A DNA stretch of 14,800 bases from Clostridia bacterium (GCA_017399665.1 JAFQBR010000251.1:1-14800); one strand, 5' to 3'; numbered from the stretch's first letter, positions 1 to 7,395 are shown. Numbers and translations are program-made. The notes: a model not told the origin generated them from the letters alone.

Positions 1-149
1 TATGCCCCCCAAGATTTGTTATTTTTGTTAACGATAGCGAGCTTGTGCATTTCTCGTATAAACGTTATTTAGAAAACTGCTTACGGCGTGCGTTTGATTT
101 TTCTTCAACGCCCATAAGAATTATATTTAGGGAGCGTAACGAAGAGTAA
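1..149 (+). CDS. der: Ribosome-assembly GTPase Der (EngA), 3' end only
   Basis: Reading from base 3, an open frame of 48 codons ends at TAA (147-149). The peptide contains [20 protein letters not shown], then a YLEN-type helix, then [11 protein letters not shown]. This is the signature end of the C-terminal KH-like domain of Der, a tandem-GTPase protein needed for 50S ribosomal subunit maturation in the cytoplasm. The two GTPase domains lie outside the window. The downstream neighbour plsY supports the call, because der-plsY adjacency is common in Firmicutes. The other forward frames stop early, by base 72. The identification rests on motif recognition of a short tail. Confidence 0.88.
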   Translation, partial: CPPRFVIFVNDSELVHFSYKRYLENCLRRAFDFSSTPIRIIFRERNEE

Positions 150-173
150 AAGTCTTTATATAGGTCGATTATC
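147..173 (+). repeat. Intergenic 27-nt element, copy 1 (der-plsY gap)
   Basis: Starts at the der stop codon. It has the pattern TAAAAGTC-N4-TATA-N4-GATTATC. It matches the element at 972-998 (opposite strand) at 22 of 27 positions and the one at 1886-1912 (opposite strand) at 21 of 27, without gaps. Function unknown. Confidence 0.5.
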
Positions 174-201
174 AAACAATTATCATTTAAAAGGGATTTG
201 T

Positions 202-969
202 ATGCAGTTACATTTTGTTGATCTTTGGTGGCCATTTTTGCTACTAGCAATTGGTTCGTATATGATAGGCAACGTAAACTTTGCTCTGTTTATTTCGATA
301 CTTAAAAACCGTGATATACGAAAAGAAGGTAGCGGAAACCCAGGTACAATGAATATGACAAGAACGTTTGGGCTAAAGACGGGAATTCTTACTTTTGTTT
401 TAGACGTTTTAAAGGGAGCTGTGCCTGCGCTTGTGGCTAGAATTGTATTTAGAGATATGTATTTTGCTGGCACTACGTTAGAAGTAGGCGTTACTGCTCA
501 GTTTATTGCAGGTTTTTTTGCTGTATTAGGTCATATTTTTCCTATTATTTTAAACTTTAAAGGCGGTAAGGGTATTGCTACCACAATAGGTGTGTTTTTA
601 GTAGCAGAGCCTGTTGTAACATTAATATTTATTGCTATAGCTTTTGCGTATATACTTATAACGGCAATGGGCTCAATGGGTTCTTTTATTGCAACAACTC
701 CTTCGGCTATTGCTGCATTAATTGACTTGTATATTTTAGGCTTTGAAAAAGAGCCAACAGTTGCTTACGGAACAGCCTTTTTTGTTGTAACAATGCTTTT
801 AATATTAGGCATAATACTACTTACTTGGCATGCTCACAGGCAAAACATAAAAAGACTGCTTGCTGGCGAAGAGCACGAGACAGGTTGGCTTGATATGATC
901 TACGATTTAAAGCTTAAAAAATTAAAGAAAAAAGCTCTTAAAAAAGAGCAAAACAATAAAGACAAATAG
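202..969 (+). CDS. plsY: Glycerol-3-phosphate acyltransferase PlsY
   Basis: Integral membrane enzyme that transfers the acyl group of acyl-phosphate to glycerol-3-phosphate, giving lysophosphatidic acid, the first step of bacterial phospholipid synthesis. The three family motifs are visible: SGNPGTMNMTRTFG (residues 44-57), GHIFPIILNFKGGKG (110-124) and HRQNIKRLLAGEE (212-224). Hydrophobic segments lie around residues 10-33, 60-82, 97-118, 128-155 and 190-209. At 255 residues it is longer than the usual 190-215; the excess is mainly a lysine-rich cytosolic tail (about 225-255). The ATG at 202 follows a weak AAGGG and gives the expected short first helix. It lies 52 nt after der, probably in the same transcript. 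Confidence 0.95.
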   Translation: MQLHFVDLWWPFLLLAIGSYMIGNVNFALFISILKNRDIRKEGSGNPGTMNMTRTFGLKTGILTFVLDVLKGAVPALVARIVFRDMYFAGTTLEVGVTAQFIAGFFAVLGHIFPIILNFKGGKGIATTIGVFLVAEPVVTLIFIAIAFAYILITAMGSMGSFIATTPSAIAALIDLYILGFEKEPTVAYGTAFFVVTMLLILGIILLTWHAHRQNIKRLLAGEEHETGWLDMIYDLKLKKLKKKALKKEQNNKDK

Positions 970-971
970 TC

Positions 972-998
972 GATAATCAACCCATACAGAGGCTTTTA
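972..998 (-). repeat. Intergenic 27-nt element, copy 2 (plsY-epimerase gap)
   Basis: On the minus strand it reads TAAAAGCC-N4-TATG-N4-GATTATC, matching the copy at 147-173 at 22 of 27 positions without gaps. It lies just after the plsY stop codon. Confidence 0.5.
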
Positions 999-1018
999 TT
1001 TATTTTGGAGATATTTTT

Positions 1019-1876
1019 ATGCAAATTATAACAGTAAAAAGTGATGATATTACCTTGCAGGTTTCTTCTTTGGGTGCGCAGATGGAAAGCGTGAAATTTG
1101 ATGGCAAAGAAATGCTTTGGCAGGGTGATGAAAAATATTGGAAGGGTAAAGCTCCAGTCCTTTTTCCCATCAGTGGTGGAATGAAGGATCGAGCCTATAC
1201 GTATAAAGATAGACCATATTCAATGCCATTTCACGGACTTGCACGCCAAAGTGAGTTTGAAGTTATTGAGGTAAGTGAAAATTCAGTTAGCTTAAAGCTT
1301 TCTGCGAACGAATACACAAAAGAGTATTATCCATTTGATTTTGACTTTGTTGTAACATATATAATTGATGGCTCAACCGTTAAAGTTATTTATAAGGTTA
1401 TAAACAAAGGCGAAGAAAGTATGTATTTTTCTTTTGGTAGTCACGAATCTTTTAATACGTTTGGCGGTTTTTGCAATCATTCTTTGGTTTTTGAAAAGGA
1501 AGAAAGATTTTTATCAAGTGTTGTATCTCCCATAAGCAGTTTACTTGATCACACCTATGACGATTTTGGAAAGGGTAAGACGTTAAATCTTTCTTATGAT
1601 TTATTAATACATAATACCTTTATTTTAGCCGGATTAAATTCACGCGCGGTAACTTTAATGAATAAAGATAAAAAGGTCGCAACGATGCAATTTGATGCGC
1701 CAAACCTACTTGTTTGGTCTATGCCTGAAGCTCCATACGTTTGTATTGAACCATGGCATAATCTTCCCGACTATGAAGATACAGACGGTAAAATTGAAAA
1801 CAAGCCGGGAATTATTAAGTTAGAAAGCAAAAAAACATATACAAACGAACATAAAATTACCTATTATAAAAACTAA
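1019..1876 (+). CDS. Aldose 1-epimerase family protein (GalM/LacX-like)
   Basis: Predicted cytosolic beta-sandwich enzyme of the galactose mutarotase superfamily, which interconverts alpha and beta anomers of hexoses. Visible family features are MLWQGDEKYWKGKAPVLFP (32-50), the HGLAR segment with His72, the SFGSHESF segment with His142 (the candidate general acid) and CIEPWHNLPD with Glu244 (the candidate base). Its 285 residues are typical of the LacX/YeaD-like branch rather than classical GalM (about 340). The ATG at 1019 is preceded by TTTTGGAG at good spacing. It lies 49 nt after plsY. The true substrate cannot be read from sequence; members of this branch may act on sugars or hexose-6-phosphates. 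Confidence 0.87.
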   Translation: MQIITVKSDDITLQVSSLGAQMESVKFDGKEMLWQGDEKYWKGKAPVLFPISGGMKDRAYTYKDRPYSMPFHGLARQSEFEVIEVSENSVSLKLSANEYTKEYYPFDFDFVVTYIIDGSTVKVIYKVINKGEESMYFSFGSHESFNTFGGFCNHSLVFEKEERFLSSVVSPISSLLDHTYDDFGKGKTLNLSYDLLIHNTFILAGLNSRAVTLMNKDKKVATMQFDAPNLLVWSMPEAPYVCIEPWHNLPDYEDTDGKIENKPGIIKLESKKTYTNEHKITYYKN

Positions 1877-1885
1877 AAAACATAA

Positions 1886-1912
1886 GATAATCGTCTTATA
1901 GGGGGACTTTTA
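1886..1912 (-). repeat. Intergenic 27-nt element, copy 3 (epimerase-DUF1461 gap)
   Basis: On the minus strand it reads TAAAAGTC-CCCC-TATA-N4-GATTATC. Overlapping it, 1882-1899 forms a 6-bp inverted repeat (ATAAGA/TCTTAT). On the plus strand the element supplies the AGGGGG ribosome binding site of the next gene. Confidence 0.5.
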
Positions 1913-1914
1913 TT

Positions 1915-2598
1915 ATGAAAACAAGCAAGATTTGGTCAATTTGTTTAGCCTTTTGCGGGATTATATTTATAATTGCATTTTCTATTGCATTACCAATTTG
2001 GTTAAGATTTTTTTATTATGCTCAAATTGATTCCTTAGGTATTGTAGAGAGCTCTGGCTTTACGCGTGAGCAAATTATTAAAGCGTACGACGACGTTTTA
2101 AATTATCTAAACTTCGGTACTCCATTTGCAACGGGTGAGCTTAAATACTCAGAAAGCGGAAAAAATCATTTCGTAGACTGTAAGTTTTTATTTGACTTAG
2201 ATACTTGGGCAATGGTAATATCCGGTATCGTTTTATTAACGGCAATCTTCTTAAGAAAATTTAAAGTTTTAAAGCCGGCAAAGCTTTTAAAATTTGACTG
2301 GTTTTTCTTCTCTGGTGTTTTTGCCGTTGTTGTTCCCATAGTTTTGGGTGTTGCCGTTGCCGTTGATTTTGATAACGCGTTTGTCGTTTTTCACAAAATA
2401 TTCTTCCCCGGTAAAGATAATTGGATGTTTAACTGGAACGAGGATCAAATTATAAGAATATTGCCCGCTGAATTTTTTATGAACTGCGCAATATTTATTG
2501 CAGTTGCCCTTTTGGTTCTTGCAATAACTTCTATTACAGTCGGTATAATTAACAGGGTAAAATTAAAACACATTGAAAAGCACATTGCAGAAATTTAA
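1915..2598 (+). CDS. TIGR01906/DUF1461 family integral membrane protein
   Basis: A 227-residue membrane protein with four predicted spans (about 8-30, 97-113, 128-151 and 190-212). An extracytoplasmic-looking loop separates the first two spans, and a conserved loop between the last two carries FHKIFFPGKDNWMFN (159-173) and DQIIRILPAEFF (177-188). These loop motifs and the length match the DUF1461/TIGR01906 family of Firmicutes membrane proteins, for which I know no established function. The ATG at 1915 has a strong AGGGGG upstream. It lies 38 nt after the epimerase gene and 38 nt before the asnA start, so it is probably co-transcribed with both. The family call comes from motif recall. Confidence 0.82.
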   Translation: MKTSKIWSICLAFCGIIFIIAFSIALPIWLRFFYYAQIDSLGIVESSGFTREQIIKAYDDVLNYLNFGTPFATGELKYSESGKNHFVDCKFLFDLDTWAMVISGIVLLTAIFLRKFKVLKPAKLLKFDWFFFSGVFAVVVPIVLGVAVAVDFDNAFVVFHKIFFPGKDNWMFNWNEDQIIRILPAEFFMNCAIFIAVALLVLAITSITVGIINRVKLKHIEKHIAEI

Positions 2599-2636
2599 TT
2601 TGCTAGAAAACTCTATAAGATTTATTGGATAAAATT

Positions 2637-3623
2637 ATGGTTGAAAATTACAAAAGTAAGCTTTCCCTTTACCGTACGCAAACGGCGATAGGAGAGTTTA
2701 AAAGAATATTTGAAAAATATTTAAATAAAGAATTAAACTTAAAAAGAGTTTCAGCGCCGCTATTTGTAGAAAAGGGCAATGGCTTAAACGACGATTTAAG
2801 CGGAAATGAAATGCCCGTTGAGTTTTGCGCAAGTGGTAAAAACCTACAAATAGTTCATTCTCTTGCAAAGTGGAAAAGGCTTGCTCTTTATGAATACGGC
2901 TTCCACGAAGGGGAAGGAATATATACTGACATGAATGCAATTAGAAAGGAAGAAATAATGGATAGCACTCATTCAGTTTACGTTGACCAATGGGATTGGG
3001 AAAAGATTATAAGTGAAAAAGATAGAAATATTGTTTATCTTAAAGAATGTGTAAGAAGCATTGTTAAATGTATTAGCCAAGCTCACGAAAAGCTTAAAGA
3101 AGAGTTTTTTGAGCTTAGTTATGTTTTTCCAAGTGAAGTATATTTTATAACTGCAAAAGAGCTTTACGATTTATATCCCAATTTGCCGGCTGTTGAAAGA
3201 GAGAACGAAATTGCAAAGCAAAAGGGCTGTGTGTTTATAATTGGAATAGGTGAAAATTTGCCCGACGGTAAACCGCACAGTATGAGAGCGCCCGATTATG
3301 ACGACTGGGCTTTAAACGGAGATTTAATAGTTTACAACCCAATATCTAATAACGCGCTTGAATTAAGTTCAATGGGTATTCGTGTTGATAAAAATAGCCT
3401 ACGTAGCCAACTTTCAGCGACAAATAAACAAGAACGTGAACAATTATTTTTTCACAAAATGCTTTTAAGCGGAAAACTTCCGTACACAATTGGCGGTGGT
3501 ATTGGGCAATCGCGATTAAGTATGTTGCTTTTAGAGAAGGCGCATATTGGCGAAGTGCAAGTTTCTGTATGGGATAAAGATACCGTTGAAGAATGTAAAA
3601 AGAAAGGCATAAATCTTTTATAG
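2637..3623 (+). CDS. asnA: Aspartate-ammonia ligase (asparagine synthetase A)
   Basis: Makes asparagine from aspartate, ATP and ammonia; a homodimeric cytosolic enzyme with a class II aminoacyl-tRNA-synthetase fold. Seen in order: GLNDDLSG (49-56), KWKRLALYEYGF (79-90), NAIRKEEIMDSTHSVYVDQW (100-119), HSMRAPDYDDW (214-224), ELSSMGIRVD (242-251) and the nucleotide-binding end motif GGGIGQSRLSMLLL (286-299). I take the ATG at 2637, giving 328 residues, close to the 330 of E. coli AsnA. An in-frame TTG at 2625 would add four residues but has no better ribosome binding site. It is the last gene of the der-plsY run and is followed by a terminator. Confidence 0.96.
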   Translation: MVENYKSKLSLYRTQTAIGEFKRIFEKYLNKELNLKRVSAPLFVEKGNGLNDDLSGNEMPVEFCASGKNLQIVHSLAKWKRLALYEYGFHEGEGIYTDMNAIRKEEIMDSTHSVYVDQWDWEKIISEKDRNIVYLKECVRSIVKCISQAHEKLKEEFFELSYVFPSEVYFITAKELYDLYPNLPAVERENEIAKQKGCVFIIGIGENLPDGKPHSMRAPDYDDWALNGDLIVYNPISNNALELSSMGIRVDKNSLRSQLSATNKQEREQLFFHKMLLSGKLPYTIGGGIGQSRLSMLLLEKAHIGEVQVSVWDKDTVEECKKKGINLL

Positions 3624-3640
3624 AATTTAAAACAAAACAA

Positions 3641-3670
3641 AAAAAGCAGTTTTTTACAAAACTGCTTTTT
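3641..3670. terminator. Bidirectional rho-independent terminator (asnA and 6S RNA)
   Basis: A perfect 13-bp inverted repeat (AAAAAGCAGTTTT / AAAACTGCTTTTT) with a 4-nt loop and A/T tracts on both flanks. It can end asnA transcription rightward, 17 nt after its stop, and 6S RNA transcription leftward. Confidence 0.85.
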
Positions 3671-3682
3671 ATATCAAACTTT

Positions 3683-3876
3683 CCCGCCTGTGCCGTATAG
3701 AGCAAATTTATAACCCGCCGAAAAGCAGGTGGGTGCTAAGCGCTTAACTGTCTGACTTCCTGCACATAAAGGTCTGCTCAAAGACAATAACCGCAGGCTT
3801 TGCATAAATTAGGCGACGTTATGCTCCCTTATTAAATTTGTGGATTAAATCATGCCCTACCTCGTACACTGCAGGT
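3683..3876 (-). ncRNA. ssrS: 6S RNA
   Basis: About 194 nt on the minus strand. 6S RNA mimics an open promoter and sequesters the housekeeping RNA polymerase holoenzyme. Ends pair: CCTGC (3875-3871) with GCGGG (3687-3683), then after a small internal loop GTGT (3869-3866) with GCAC (3693-3690, one G-U). CAAATTTA (3840-3833) pairs perfectly with TAAATTTG (3710-3703). The 3' half holds GCACCCACC (3736-3728), a short CCTGC/GCGGG hairpin and then CGGCAC before the closing GCGGG, the arrangement I recall from clostridial 6S RNAs. A near-consensus promoter precedes it and a terminator follows. No protein-coding frame explains the region. The exact 5' end is inferred from the -10 box. Confidence 0.85.
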
Positions 3877-3882
3877 AAGTAT

Positions 3883-3911
3883 ATTATAACAATGATGCAA
3901 ACAAATTGCAA
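3883..3911 (-). promoter_or_regulatory. Promoter of the 6S RNA gene
   Basis: On the minus strand, TTGCAA (3911-3906), a 17-nt spacer, then a perfect TATAAT (3888-3883). Predicted start of transcription is near 3876. Confidence 0.85.
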
Positions 3912-3933
3912 CTATTTTTAAGTGAAATATTTA
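3906..3933 (+). promoter_or_regulatory. Possible divergent promoter for the metallo-hydrolase gene
   Basis: The hexamer TTGCAA at 3906-3911 is its own reverse complement. Read rightward, it is followed 16 nt later by TATTTA (3928-3933). This would start a transcript near 3940 for the gene at 3968. The -10 box is weak, so the call is tentative. Confidence 0.35.
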
Positions 3934-3967
3934 CACTTGAATATTTTATGTAAAAGGAATAAAAAAA

Positions 3968-4699
3968 ATGCTAACTTTAACAGTTTTGGGCTGTAACGGC
4001 CTTTATCCTTCAAACGGCATTAACACAAGCGGATATTTACTTCAAACAAAAGACAGCGCTTTACTTTTAGACGTTGGCAGCGGTGTTTTTTCTGCTCTTA
4101 AAAACATTATAGCCCCAGAAAAGATTGACGCTATTTTTATATCTCATCTTCATCACGATCACATAGCTGATCTTGGCGTTTACAACTATTATTTAGAATC
4201 TTTGGCTAAAAAGGGAATGCTAAAGAATAAAATAAAACTGTTTGTAAAAAATGATGAAAGCTTTGTTTATCGACTTATAGAGGGGCTTTCTTATTTTGAA
4301 ATATGCGATTTTTCAACTGAAAGCAACATTAAATTAAACGAGCTTGATTTAAGCTTTTATAAAATGAAGCACCCTGTTTTAACACATGGAATTAACGTAA
4401 AAGCAGGGGATAAAAGCGTAAGCTATACGGCAGATAGTAACGTTTGCGAAGCTTTAGAAAATGCAATCAAGAACTCTAATTTAACAGTTTGTCATGCACC
4501 GTTTGCTATTGAAAATAGTGGGGATGATAAACCTCACGCTAGCGCAAACGCGGTTTGTAAAATAGCAAAAAAATATGATAAAAAAGTTTTAATTTCTCAT
4601 TTTATTCCAGATGCAGATAAAAGTGTTTTATATGAAGAATGCCGCGTGACAGGCGCTAATTTTGAGTTTGTATCACAAGGTAAAATTTACACTGTTTAA
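3968..4699 (+). CDS. MBL-fold metallo-hydrolase, short-chain RNase Z-like
   Basis: A 243-residue cytosolic protein of the metallo-beta-lactamase fold. The zinc-site motif HLHHDH (60-65) is intact, with further candidate metal ligands at His135 or His140, Asp156 in YTADS, His190 and His211 in LISHF. The start (LTVLGCNGLYPSNGINTSGY) and ISHLHHDHIADL are characteristic of the short RNase Z-like branch (COG1234 type), which lacks the long exosite arm of true tRNase Z (about 300 residues). A role in RNA processing is therefore only possible; it may be a general hydrolase. The start has AAAGGAA upstream. It lies 27 nt before comEC, probably in the same transcript. Confidence 0.87.
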   Translation: MLTLTVLGCNGLYPSNGINTSGYLLQTKDSALLLDVGSGVFSALKNIIAPEKIDAIFISHLHHDHIADLGVYNYYLESLAKKGMLKNKIKLFVKNDESFVYRLIEGLSYFEICDFSTESNIKLNELDLSFYKMKHPVLTHGINVKAGDKSVSYTADSNVCEALENAIKNSNLTVCHAPFAIENSGDDKPHASANAVCKIAKKYDKKVLISHFIPDADKSVLYEECRVTGANFEFVSQGKIYTV

Positions 4700-4726
4700 T
4701 AATATAAAAGCAAATAGGGCAAAACT

Positions 4727-6256
4727 ATGGAAGCAACCAAAGAAAACAAGCCATTTAATTTAAGACCGATAGTTTTATCGGCTGTGGCGTTATCGGGCGG
4801 TATATTTTTAGGCTACCAATCCTTTAAAATTGGGGATTGGATAACTTTGGTCTGCGCAATTTTATTTGCTTTGGCATTTATTGCAACAATATTTATAAAG
4901 CCCCATCTAAAAAGAAAAATAACCCTATACTTAGCTATTGTATTTGCTTTTTTTGCCGTAGGGCATATATCTGTTTTATTAAGAATTGCCTACGCGCAAA
5001 GTCAACCTTTTCATAATCAGCGCGAGCAGTTTGTAGGAAGAGTATACGAGGTTAACTATTACGATTCAACAGTAGTTCTTTATTTAGATGACTGCAATTT
5101 TGCAAGCCGAAAAATTAACGGTAGAGCGGTAGCCTATTTGCCTAGAACGCAATTAGAGCCAAAAACGGATATAGGAACAGTTGTCAGTTTTGACTGTTTA
5201 ATTATTAATAAGACAAAAGAAAAGGATTGCACTTATGAAAATCTAGGTGGGGTTTACTATTCCTTACAAGATATTTCTAATATGCAGGCCATAGATTTTG
5301 ACGGTGGTTTTTTCGACGTAGTATACTTGCGGGCAAGAGCATTTTTAAAGAAATCACTTTCAAAGGGCAGCTTACCAATGGGGCTTGCATTAATTTTAGG
5401 CGATACAAGTTACTATAAACGCAACGCGCTTGAAAACTTTAGGTTTGCCGGAATTGCTCACGTATTTGCAATTTCTGGTTTACACATAGGTATTGTAGTA
5501 TCGTTATTTACCTTTATTGCAAAAATATTCAAGGTTAAAAGAAAGTATCGTCCCTTTTTAATATTAATACCTGCATTTTTGTATTGTGGACTTTGCGGAT
5601 TTAGGCCATCTTCGTTAAGGTCTTTTATAATGGCAACGGTAACAATACTTGCAAATCATATAGGTTTTAAACGTGATAATCTATCTGCCTCCGGTTTAGC
5701 CGGGTTAATACTTATGCTGATAAATCCATTCTATCTATTTGATTATGGATTTAGACTTTCATTTATTGCAGTAACTTCAATTTTTGCCTTAAGTCCATTA
5801 TTTTTACGGCATTCAAAAGGCTTAGGTCCTTTATCCGGCGCGGTATCCGTAAGCTTATCGGCTCAAATAGGAACGTTGCCGTTGTTAACACAAATGTCGG
5901 GCTATGTGTCGATTATCTCGCTATTTAGCAATATTTTATTCGTGCCTGTTACCGTATTTTTGTATTTATTGACATTTGTGTTTTTCATCTTGGGCTCTAT
6001 AATATCTTGTTTTTCCAATTTTGGCCGGGCAATAATGAACGTGCCGGATTTGTTTTTAACGGCAAGCGCGCAGTTTCTTGCGAAAATAGATTTTTCTAAC
6101 TTTGCAATTCCAACGGCATTTGGCTATCTTGCAATAATTTGGCATTTAGGTTTTATGTTCGTTAGCGACTATTTTAATTTAAAAGGCAAGCAAAAATTTG
6201 TAATTGGCGTTACCACAGTTCTTTCAGTATTTGCCTGTGCTTGGCTTAAAGTTTAG
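4727..6256 (+). CDS. comEC: ComEC/Rec2-family DNA-uptake channel, lacking the C-terminal MBL domain
   Basis: Polytopic membrane protein of the competence machinery that carries single-stranded DNA into the cytoplasm. The N-terminal half (about 15-190) has two or three spans and an extracytoplasmic region like the DUF4131 domain. The Competence domain (about 210-450) holds HVFAISGLHIG (246-256), GFRPSSLRSFIM (291-302) and GFRLSF (341-346). The protein ends after the last spans at 509 residues, while B. subtilis ComEC has about 776 including a metallo-beta-lactamase domain with a DVGQGD motif; no such domain or frame remnant follows the stop. Start ATG with AGGGC upstream. holA follows, as often in Firmicutes. 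Confidence 0.93.
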   Translation: MEATKENKPFNLRPIVLSAVALSGGIFLGYQSFKIGDWITLVCAILFALAFIATIFIKPHLKRKITLYLAIVFAFFAVGHISVLLRIAYAQSQPFHNQREQFVGRVYEVNYYDSTVVLYLDDCNFASRKINGRAVAYLPRTQLEPKTDIGTVVSFDCLIINKTKEKDCTYENLGGVYYSLQDISNMQAIDFDGGFFDVVYLRARAFLKKSLSKGSLPMGLALILGDTSYYKRNALENFRFAGIAHVFAISGLHIGIVVSLFTFIAKIFKVKRKYRPFLILIPAFLYCGLCGFRPSSLRSFIMATVTILANHIGFKRDNLSASGLAGLILMLINPFYLFDYGFRLSFIAVTSIFALSPLFLRHSKGLGPLSGAVSVSLSAQIGTLPLLTQMSGYVSIISLFSNILFVPVTVFLYLLTFVFFILGSIISCFSNFGRAIMNVPDLFLTASAQFLAKIDFSNFAIPTAFGYLAIIWHLGFMFVSDYFNLKGKQKFVIGVTTVLSVFACAWLKV

Positions 6257-6311
6257 CAGTTTTTTATTTGATTGCGTACGATTTTTTTCTGCTTGCAAAT
6301 TTTTTGAGTGA

Positions 6312-6337
6312 ATTATATATAAAAATTATATATAAAA
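6312..6337. repeat. Two exact tandem copies of a 13-nt AT-rich unit
   Basis: The unit ATTATATATAAAA occurs at 6312-6324 and again directly at 6325-6337, upstream of the holA promoter. It may be a slippage product or an AT-rich upstream promoter element. Confidence 0.6.
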
Positions 6338-6350
6338 ATGGCAAAAGCGA

Positions 6351-6379
6351 TTGATTTTTGCAGTAAAATTTGTTACAAT
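6351..6379 (+). promoter_or_regulatory. Promoter of holA
   Basis: TTGATT (6351-6356), a 17-nt spacer, then TACAAT (6374-6379). This predicts a start near 6386 and a leader of about 37 nt. Confidence 0.65.
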
Positions 6380-6422
6380 CTATGCGTAATAAAAACTACG
6401 CTAAAAAAAGGGGGGTATGAGG

Positions 6423-7394
6423 TTGAGAATAGAAGATTTAAAAAGCTCGTTAGCAAACACTATTGCCCCCGTATATCTAATAGAGGGTGAAGACGCCTAT
6501 TTGCGTGAGGTTGCAGTAAAAACCTTACAAGAAAAGTGCTTAACTTCACCAGAGCTTAATTTGAACACTTTTGAGGGCTCTTTTGCAAAGAGCAACCCAG
6601 AGGAAATGGTCGGCGCGCTTATGCAGTACCCCTTTATGAGTGAAAAAAGGGTAGTTTTGGTAAGAGATTATAATCCTTCCGCAACGGACTTAAAAAATAA
6701 GGCTATTTTGCAGTATTTACAAGAGCCTGTTGATACTAGCTTGCTTATAATAGTAAACAGTGCGCCATGCGATACTTTAAAGAAGTTTGACTGCGTTACC
6801 GTAGTTGACTGCGGAAAGGCCAGCAAGGCGGTAATTGTAAAATACGTTCAGGGAATGCTTAAACGTAACAACTTAATTATTACCACCAAAAATGCGGAAT
6901 TATTAGCTGATTTTTGTAGAATGGAGATGACTAAAATTAGCGGTGAAACCGAAAAGCTTATTGCATACTGTCATGGCAACGCGGAAGTTACCGCGCAAGA
7001 TATTGAAGCTCTTGTTACTAAAGAAAACGACTATCAAGTATACGAGCTTACAGAGCAGGTTGCAAGAAAGAATAATTCGGGCGCGTACGCAATACTTTCA
7101 GACATGCTTTCAAAAAGTAATGATCATCAGCGTATTTTTGCGGCTCTTTACTATCATTTTAGAAAGTTGTTTTATTGTTCTGTATCATCAAAAAGTCAGT
7201 CGGTTTTAGCAAAAGAGCTTGGGGTTAGAAATGAATACGCATTGCAAAAGCTAAGCGAACAAAGCAGACGTTTTACTCCTAAAAAATTAAAACAGACGGT
7301 AGATATGTTCGCAAAATATGACGCAGATTTTAAGAGTGGAAAAATAACCATTGTGTCTGCTTTAAACTTAGCAATGGGAAAAATAATGGAATAA
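6423..7394 (+). CDS. holA: DNA polymerase III delta subunit
   Basis: Subunit of the clamp loader that opens the beta sliding clamp during replication. The N-terminus (RIEDLKSSLANTIAPVYLIE, then GEDAYLREVAVKTL) is typical of the family's AAA+-like first domain. The C-terminal collar domain is seen around YELTEQVARKNNSGAYAILS (207-226), the helical HFRKLFYCS segment and the RFTPKKLKQTVDMF end (about 283-297). Length is about 323 residues, as usual. I choose the TTG at 6423 as the start: the AAGGGGGGT ribosome binding site ends at 6416, one base or less from the ATG at 6417 but six from this TTG, and the resulting MRIEDLK start fits the family. It follows comEC but has its own promoter. Confidence 0.92.
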   Translation: MRIEDLKSSLANTIAPVYLIEGEDAYLREVAVKTLQEKCLTSPELNLNTFEGSFAKSNPEEMVGALMQYPFMSEKRVVLVRDYNPSATDLKNKAILQYLQEPVDTSLLIIVNSAPCDTLKKFDCVTVVDCGKASKAVIVKYVQGMLKRNNLIITTKNAELLADFCRMEMTKISGETEKLIAYCHGNAEVTAQDIEALVTKENDYQVYELTEQVARKNNSGAYAILSDMLSKSNDHQRIFAALYYHFRKLFYCSVSSKSQSVLAKELGVRNEYALQKLSEQSRRFTPKKLKQTVDMFAKYDADFKSGKITIVSALNLAMGKIME

Positions 7395-7395
7395 A

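Noticed and set aside
65..250. 61-codon minus-strand frame across the der-plsY gap
   Set aside because: It overlaps both der and plsY on the opposite strand and has no recognisable features.
3346..3705. 119-codon open frame on the minus strand across the asnA 3' end and 6S region
   Set aside because: It is antisense to the conserved asnA coding sequence, begins in the 6S RNA gene and its peptide has no recognisable domain.
3920..3938. AAGTG/CACTT inverted repeat at the possible promoter of the metallo-hydrolase gene
   Set aside because: Five-base arms with a nine-base AT spacer are too weak to call an operator without conservation data.
3968..4699. The MBL-fold gene as the split-off C-terminal domain of ComEC
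   Set aside because: Its motifs are those of the short RNase Z-like branch; ComEC-type MBL domains begin with a DVGQGD motif, which is absent.
6943..7209. 88-codon plus-strand frame inside holA
   Set aside because: It is a shifted-frame shadow of holA without a ribosome binding site or family features.
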